DNA from: Eggerthellaceae bacterium
GTDB taxonomy: Bacteria; Actinomycetota; Coriobacteriia; Coriobacteriales; Eggerthellaceae
DNA length: 6,328 nt
Reading direction: 5' to 3'
Assembly: GCA_003452695.1 (NCBI GenBank)
Contig: DMNP01000192.1
Span: forward strand, 1-6,328
Under the pieces are notes generated by a model, which was given only the letters and a program-made list of their open reading frames with translations, was not told the origin of the DNA and did no database searches. Below, piece after piece: positions 1 to 6,300 of this stretch. Position 1 is the first letter of the stretch, and every line of letters begins with the position of its first letter. Position numbers and translations under genes: made by a program.

Positions 1-32
1 GATCGCCGTTTCCCGGGGTTCCGGCGCGCGAG

Positions 33-135
33 GGCGGGGTTGCGGGTGGATTTCCAGCTTCCCGGGAGGCCCCCGGCGGCGTTTTCCCAGGTCGGCTCTC
101 GGCGGCAACTCGGGATTCCACCCGCAACCCCCGCC
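33..135. repeat. 103-bp element with 18/19-bp terminal inverted repeats
   Basis: The left end (33-50, GGCGGGGTTGCGGGTGGA) and the reverse complement of the right end (117-135) are identical apart from one extra G in the right arm. The interior (51-116) is GC-rich and contains a small stem CCGGG/CCCGG (62-66 with 72-76). It has no coding frame of note. The layout is that of a small palindromic intergenic element or MITE-like remnant; no target-site duplication is evident. Whether it is dispersed in the genome cannot be judged from a single window. Confidence 0.55.
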
Positions 136-148
136 ATGTGCCCGCGGG

Positions 149-162
149 GGGCCGAAAGGCCC
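149..162. other. Small GC hairpin with GAAA loop
   Basis: GGGCC (149-153) and GGCCC (158-162) form a perfect five-base stem closed by a GAAA tetraloop on the plus strand. It sits between the two TTGCGGGTG elements. No T-run follows on either strand, so I do not call it a terminator. Its role is unknown and it may simply be part of the surrounding repeat. Confidence 0.35.
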
Positions 163-179
163 GCTCTTGCGGCCCCGTT

Positions 180-226
180 CACCCGCAAGGCCGCCCTCGT
201 GTCCGGCGAGGCGCGGGTTGCGGGTG
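180..226. repeat. Second inverted pair of the TTGCGGGTG motif
   Basis: CACCCGCAA (180-188) is the exact reverse complement of TTGCGGGTG (218-226). Between them, CCTCG (195-199) pairs with CGAGG (207-211). The right arm extends to GGCGCGGGTTGCGGGTGGAT (210-229), nearly the same as the left arm of the 33-135 element. The two arms face the opposite way to those of that element, so this may be half of a second copy with a rearranged partner. Confidence 0.45.
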
Positions 227-230
227 GATC

Positions 231-261
231 GTGTGTCAGGGGGACGTTTCTCTTGACACAT
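231..261 (+). repeat. REP-like palindromic unit (forward copy)
   Basis: The first 19 bases, GTGTGTCAGGGGGACGTTT, match the reverse complement of 314-332 with a single T/C difference. The unit folds on itself: 232-242 pairs with 250-260, with two G-U pairs if transcribed rightward, around a seven-base loop. Two such units facing each other 39 bases apart make a BIME-like pair. The GTGTCAGGGG-ACG-TT-CTTGACAC form resembles REP sequences mobilised by RAYT (IS200-type Tyr) transposases. This resemblance is from memory and no transposase lies in the window. Confidence 0.75.
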
Positions 262-273
262 GCGCTGTTGCCG

Positions 274-292
274 CAAGAGCCGTCCCTGACAC
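274..292 (-). repeat. Degenerate or half REP-like copy between the two full units
   Basis: Read on the minus strand, 292-274 is GTGTCAGGGACGGCTCTTG. This aligns with the full unit (GTGTCAGGGGGACGTTTCTCTTG) after short deletions and substitutions. It lies in the same orientation as the unit at 301-332, whose outer half can also pair with it across the short CGCTGGCG spacer. It appears to be a decayed or divergent third member of the cluster. Confidence 0.5.
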
Positions 293-300
293 GCTGGCGC

Positions 301-332
301 GTGTGTCAAGGGGAAACGTCCCCCTGGCACAC
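301..332 (-). repeat. REP-like palindromic unit fused to the stop codon (reverse copy)
   Basis: The bases form a 13-position stem (301-313 against 320-332, with one A/C mismatch and one G-T pair) around the six-base loop AAACGT. Read on the minus strand it is the same sequence as the unit at 231-261, apart from about four differences including a one-base indel. Position 332 is both the outermost base of the stem and the G of the surface gene's TAG stop, so the hairpin begins exactly where translation ends. There is no T-run after the stem, so it is not a canonical intrinsic terminator. REP hairpins in this position commonly act as 3' RNA barriers; that role is inferred here. Confidence 0.75.
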
Positions 333-3300
333 TACTTTGCCCTGCGGCGAAGCAGGGCCAGCGCGCATGCTGCCAGGGCCAGGCCGCCGGCCACGAAGGC
401 GCTTGCGCCCGAGCCGCCGGTGGCAGGCAGCTCGTAGGCGGTCGGGTCGGCAACCGTAGCCTGTGCGGTAACCACCTGGTGTTCGACGGCAGGGCGCGAA
501 AGCATCCATTCGTGAACGCTCGGCATGCCGAACTTCATATCGCCGACCGCCGGTGGCGCCTTCAGCTCGACCAGCAGATAATCGTCGCGCATCAGGGCAT
601 CGAAGTTCAGCTTCCCGCTTGCATCCGTGCAGCCGATCGCGCTCAGATACCAGGCGTTCCCGCTTGTGTCCACATGCGGCTGCGTTGCTCGATAGCGCGT
701 CTGGCTCAGCGCGTCGCCGGCGCCGCTTTCCACGAAGTCTTCTTCGGCGATTGCATCGTCGGAATAGCGCGAATACAACCCGAACCATGCTTGGCCAAGC
801 CGCATCGTGGCATCTTCCTCGGCTACCTTAATCACCGATGCCGTCCAGTCGCGCAGGCGGTTCTGCGCGGTGAACAGCTGCTGCACCCTATGGTCGTATA
901 CGAACGAGTGCCCCTGCTGCGTCTTGTCGTAGTCCGTGCCATAGTAGTAATAGTTCTTGGCCTGCTCCTGCGAAAGCGGCAGCTCGACGATGGTATAGCT
1001 GTTCCCGCTGGTCCATGTCCAGGGATTGCCGGTTTCGGTCCATCCGCCAGATTCGTCGTAGGCGAATTCGCGGAAGTCGTCTATGCGCACGGTGTTCGAA
1101 GCGCTTTTGCCCGCTTCGACTGTCAGCGTAACGAACGTGGCCTTGCGGCCGGCATTGCCGAGCAGCGTTGCCAGCTGAGCGTCGCTGAAGCCCCCCGGCA
1201 GCGCGTCGGCGTCGAATGGCGCGCCTTCGTGCACGAGGAAGCGGAAGGTCTCGTCGTGTTTCGCCTGGCGTGGCTGGGCCGAGGAATCGGTTATGCGCTT
1301 GCGCACGTCTGGCACGTACGGAACGCGCACGCCGACTTTCTTCGGTGCTGCCTCGAGCTCGGCCGTCAGGCCTTCAAGTCGGAAATGGTACCCGAAGCTG
1401 TTCCAGGCCGCCTGCCCTGCCTTCGGGTTCGGGGTCCGTATCGTTGCGCGGTACTGCACGGCAATCTGGTCTTCGGGCGCAAGCTTGTCGGGTCCTCCGA
1501 CCGCGCCGTCGTACACAACGCGAAACGACCGAGCCGCAGTGCTGAACGAACCCCATTTCCCAGCAGGGGAACCGTTCCAGTCGGCGGAGTCGAAGGCCGT
1601 GGCATGGGAATACTCAATGTGGCATGAATCGGTTATGTCGGCAACGGTCCCGTCGGGGTGTGTGACGATAACCGCCATTTCGGGGTCGTTCGCAAAGGCC
1701 ACGTCGTATTCGCTGTTGCGCGGGTCGTTTGGCTGCTGACCCTCTTCGGCGTCTTGCATGAACGTTGCGTGGTCCCCGACTTCCGGCAGGTTGTCGATTA
1801 TCACCAGCTTGTTCATGTTGCGTGGCGTGGTGTTCAGGACCGTGTTCGTGAAGCGGAAATCTGTCTCTTCGTTCGGCAGCACGATGTAGTTGCGCGCATC
1901 GGTGGACGCAGCCGTGTTGCCCGGGTCGCCGACTTGCGAAACGCTTTTCACCGACTTGGCGAAATAGCCATACGCGACCGGAATAGCTGCATTGCTATGC
2001 ACCGACCGCGCGCCCGCCACCTGCCGGAACGCGCCCTGCTCGTCGGAAACGTAGATGTCGCATGCTGCCTCTTCGCCATGCATGACCTGGCCCCATCCCA
2101 TGTCTTCGACGGGAGTGATGAACGCGTTGTTGAAGATGTCCTTGTTGAAGTACTGGTCGGTCCCGTTTTCGGTCGAAAGCTTCAGTCGTCCCGTACCACC
2201 CGCCGGGATGCCCATGCGCGGATCGCTGAAGCGCACTTGCATCTGCAGGTTGCCCTTGGCGGTGGTGGTCAGGTGGACGATGGCGTAGCCGGGCTGGGTG
2301 TCCATCCTGGTTTTCCCGAAGGCGCCGTGATAGCCTCCGGAGAATTCAATGACGAAATAGGGAATGGCCACGGGGTCTCCGTCCACGGTGATGTGGTAGT
2401 CGGTCCTGCCCCAGCGATTGTACTGCCCCCGTTCTCCCGCGCGCACGGTGGCCACGGCCCTGCCCTGCTCGTTGGTGTCCCATCCGGTGAAGGTGATGAA
2501 GGGGTTGCCCGTATAATCGGTGTAACCGGTGCCGCCGGAATACAGGGCCGTGCTGGAATACTGTTCTCGCTGGGTTTTGAACTGGGAATAGTCGGAATCT
2601 TCTCGGTACAGGCCGTCGTGATAGAAGTTCCGGGGCCCTTCGACCTTGAAGCACACGTCGCCGACGAAGCGATACGGATCGTCGATGACGTCGGTAAGCA
2701 CGAAGTCGTAGAGCGGCGCCGTGCCGTTGTTGTAATAGCGCACGGTCCAGTTCAGCGTGTCCTCTTTGTCGGCAAAGTCGTCTTCGCCGACGTCGCCATT
2801 CGATTTCGTCGTCTTTTCCACGACCTTTTCGATGCCGGGCAACGGCTCGCCCCGTTCGACGGTAACGTTCGAAGCCAGCCATTTCGTGGACTCGTCGCCG
2901 CCCTTGTAGCCATAGGCGCTGGCAACCTCGTCGGTGTCCAGCAGGCTGCGGTTGCCGTCGTTGGCCCGTTGGCCGTCGAATGTCCACGACGTCAGCTCCG
3001 TTTCAAGGTCCAGCTGCACGCCGCCGCCGCTCACGTCCTCGAAGGGCATGGCGATGTGGTTGTTGGCCAGCTGTTCGGTGTCGGCGTATGCGTTGGTGCG
3101 CGCCACGTAGCAAAACGTCAGGTACTCGTTGGGCGCCAGGTAGTACTTGCCGCGCACGGAATCGTATCCCAAGGTGCCGTCGTCGCCGTTTTCGATGTGG
3201 AAGGTTACCAGCTGCGGATCGGATGCGGCGAAGCTGGCCTCGATGCAAGCGATCTTCTGATGAAGGTCGCCGCTGTCGTTCGTGGCATCCACGACGGGGC

Positions 3301-6300
3301 GGTAGTCCGCCGAGGTGTTCCAATCGCCGTAGTTCTTGTAATACGTGGACCAGCTGAATTCCCGCTGTCCGTTGCGGTATTCGGGCAAGCCTGTGTCATA
3401 GGAATACGTGGACCCGTAATGTCGATCATAGTCGGGAATGAAGCCGTTCATGCCGCGGCCGCCGATGAAGGTGAACCCCTGCGGCAGGCGGTCCTGCAAA
3501 TCGTTCAGGTACATGCGGGTGGAACCGCCGTTGAACAGGGTGGCGTAGTACATGACGAAACCCCGCACGCCGCAATCGTTCACGTATATCTCGCGCCCCG
3601 TCTCGGTCGGGTCCAGTACCAGCTCGTAGTTATGCCTGCTCGTGTACGCTCCCACCATGTCGGCCATATAGCCGGTTTCCGCTACGCCCTTCTGCAGCCC
3701 GCACGCCGTCGTTGTCTGCACGTCGTGAATGACCTGGCTGCGGAAATCGAACACCGAAAGCGTGTTTTCTATCGGGTTGGCGCCATACGAGCGCCCGTAC
3801 ATCGACCATGCGGGGTTGTCGGGGGTGTCTTCGGGCATTTTCAGCGTTGCATAGATATAGGCGGTGCCGACGAACGTCATCGAGAAATCGTCTTTCCAGC
3901 AAAGGTACTGCTGGTCGGGATTGTCCGCATCGGCCCCGCTCGGCGATGCGTCTTCCACATCCCAGCTGTCGCCGTTCACGACGGTCACGTTGTCGCCTTC
4001 GACGTACGTAATGGTTATATCGTCTTTCGTCCAGCGATGTGCTGCTGTGCTCGGGGGCAACCGGTCGTACATCGTTGCGCGCGTAACCGTAGAAGAGCCG
4101 CTGCCGATATGCCGAAGCATGAAGCGGTAGGTAACGGTGTCGCCCTCCTTCAGCGTGCTCTGGCTTTCCAGCTCGTCGCCGTCGGGGGTATCGCCCTTGT
4201 GGGTAACGATTTTCTTGTCGGAGTTCACGCGCGATCCCACGATGAACGTCGGTGCATACAGGCGGTGTTTCTGGTGGTCGTTCAACCAGGCTTCGTTGCC
4301 CAGCGCGAAGAATCCTCCATCGGGGTCGATGTTCAGGGGGTCGACGAGCGTCTTGTACGACACGGTTCGCGATGTGTTGGCCGACGTGTAATCGAAGTAC
4401 CAGTACACAAGCGCATCGATGCCGCCCGAATCGCGAGTAAGCTCGATGCGGTCGGCCCAGTACCCGCCGAAGAACACGTTGTCGTAGGTGTTCGGCTCGC
4501 TTACCAGATAGTATGCAGCTCCCTCTATCTCGGTTGCGGTCAGGCCGTAGCGATCGGCGAAGGAGTCGTTTTCCGGCACGGCTGGCACCAGCAGTATCTG
4601 GCCGCCTTCGATATGGTCCACCAGGGGAAGGGCTTCGTAGTGGTGCGCCTGACCGCCGTTGCCGTACGACGGCTTGTCAGAGCTTACGGAAACGACGTAG
4701 TCCAAGGTGTTGCCCGCCGTTACCGCCATGCTCTTCGATCCGCTGCCAGATGCCCCGACAACCCGATTTCCCAAGTAGGCCACCTTGTTCAGCTTGAATT
4801 CGCGCTGCGAAACAGCTGTCCAGTATGCATGCGAGCTGCCGATTTCCTCGTTGGGATTGCTGCCGTACACGTGCATGTAGTTTCGGCTGGTCTTGGTCAG
4901 GTCGTTGTGCTCTTCCAGCACATCGCCGTCCAGCATCATGAACGTGCTCTTGTCCGACGACCGCAGGGCAATGTGTATCCTGTTGCCGCTGGGCAGGGGG
5001 TACAGCGACCCGTCTTCACGTGCGAAATTCCAGACCAGGCCATAGGTTGCGTCGTAGGTTACGACATAGCCCAGCGAATCCAGCGCCTCGCGGATGCTCG
5101 GGGCGTCTTGCCCGATTACGATGGCGCGGTCGGGCAATGTCGATCCCGGCGCTTCGTCGTGCATCGACACGACGATCCGGCCCTGCTCGTCGCGTGCGAG
5201 CGTAATGAGGGCGTTGGTGGTCAGCTCGGATTCGTCTACGTTCGTCATGCCGTTGTACTTGTTGCCCATGCCGTTTTCCTGCACGCCGGCGGTCGTGGCC
5301 GTCGTGCCGTCGGCTGTCGTAACCGTGCGCGTTATGCCCGTGGTACTGCACAGCGTGGCGTTCGCGATGGTAATGACGAGCTTGCAGTCCGCGCGCTCCA
5401 GAAGCATGGTTTCCATGTTGTCGGCTGTTATGTAGTGCATTTGGGGCAGCGTGTCGGTAACGGTGCCGATGCCGTCGTAAGGCAGCGACCCCGAGTTCGA
5501 AAGCGAAAGCGTGTATTCGTAATACGACCCGTAGTTCATCGTGTTGCTGTCGTTGGTCTTGTTCACTTCCAACTTTCCCTCGGTGGCCTTCACGCTGGCC
5601 TGCGCCTGCGCAACGTTGGTGTAGGGGTCGGAATACGAGTAGCGGTACGTGGCTTCGATGGTGTTCGTGAAGGGCGTGTACACCCCTTCGGCATACGGCG
5701 AAAGCGCCTCTACAACGCTGTTGCCGTAAACGATGCCCATTTCGACCGGGGAAAGGCTGTAAGAGTTCGAAGTGGCGGAATGCCTCCAGTACATGACCAC
5801 TTCGCCGTCTTCCACGGCAAGCGTCGGATAGCTCTGCCCTCCCGTGCTGGGGTTCCAGCCCGATGCCAGCTGATGCATCTTGCCGTCGATTACCACGGCC
5901 ACGCCGGTGCTCGACGAGGGGCTGGCGTATGTCCAGTTGCCTGCCTGGATTGCCTCGACAAGCCCCTCGCGCCAGCGCGTGCCGGGGGGCAGGGTAAGCA
6001 CGTCGCGGTATTCGATGCATTGCAGCTGGTCGCGCCCGATGGAGCTGGATTCGGCGTTCGTGCGTTTGGCCGATATGCTGTAGCGCAGGCCTTTCACATA
6101 CGTCTTGCCGTCGCCGCTGCCGTCGCCGACCACCGCAATCGTGTCGGTGCTCGTGAAGGATTTGCTGTTTGAGAACTCGTCGCGTTGCGTGGACCAGTTC
6201 AGGCGCTGGAACTGGTCGGTTGGCTCGAGCACGACGCCATCCAGGTTTTCGAGTTCGTCTTCGTCCAGCAGCATGCCCCAGATAAGCGTGTCGCCGCCGC

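Larger units (their letters stand above)
1..331. other. Gene-free, repeat-packed gap downstream of the surface gene
   Basis: No convincing gene was found here on either strand. The open frames that cross it on the plus strand run through the palindromic repeats and on into the antisense of the surface gene, and their products are Arg/Pro/Ala-rich without recognisable domains. Nearly all of 33-332 is accounted for by the two repeat families. Bases 1-32 are GC-rich, with a possible weak stem (CGCCG 4-8, CGGCG 22-26) and nothing further that I can support. No tRNA, riboswitch or clear promoter was seen. Confidence 0.7.

Noticed and set aside
253..258. TTGACA as a -35 promoter box
   Set aside because: It is part of the REP-like palindrome (also present in the reverse unit at 304-309), and no -10-like sequence lies at a suitable distance.
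231..332. Intrinsic terminator for the surface gene
   Set aside because: The hairpins are strong, but no T-run follows either stem on the minus strand; the following bases are GC-rich. REP-type repeat fits better.
33..332. CRISPR-like array
   Set aside because: The repeats are inverted, irregularly spaced and belong to two unrelated families; there are no regular spacers.
40..459. 139-residue open frame on the plus strand across the gap
   Set aside because: It runs through the palindromic repeats and into the antisense of the anchor; the composition is Arg/Pro/Ala-rich without a domain, as expected of GC-rich non-coding DNA.
1658..6172. 1504-residue open frame on the plus strand
   Set aside because: It is the exact codon mirror of the surface gene; the product is Val/Arg/His-rich with no recognisable domain, while the minus frame has a full modular protein with a sorting signal.
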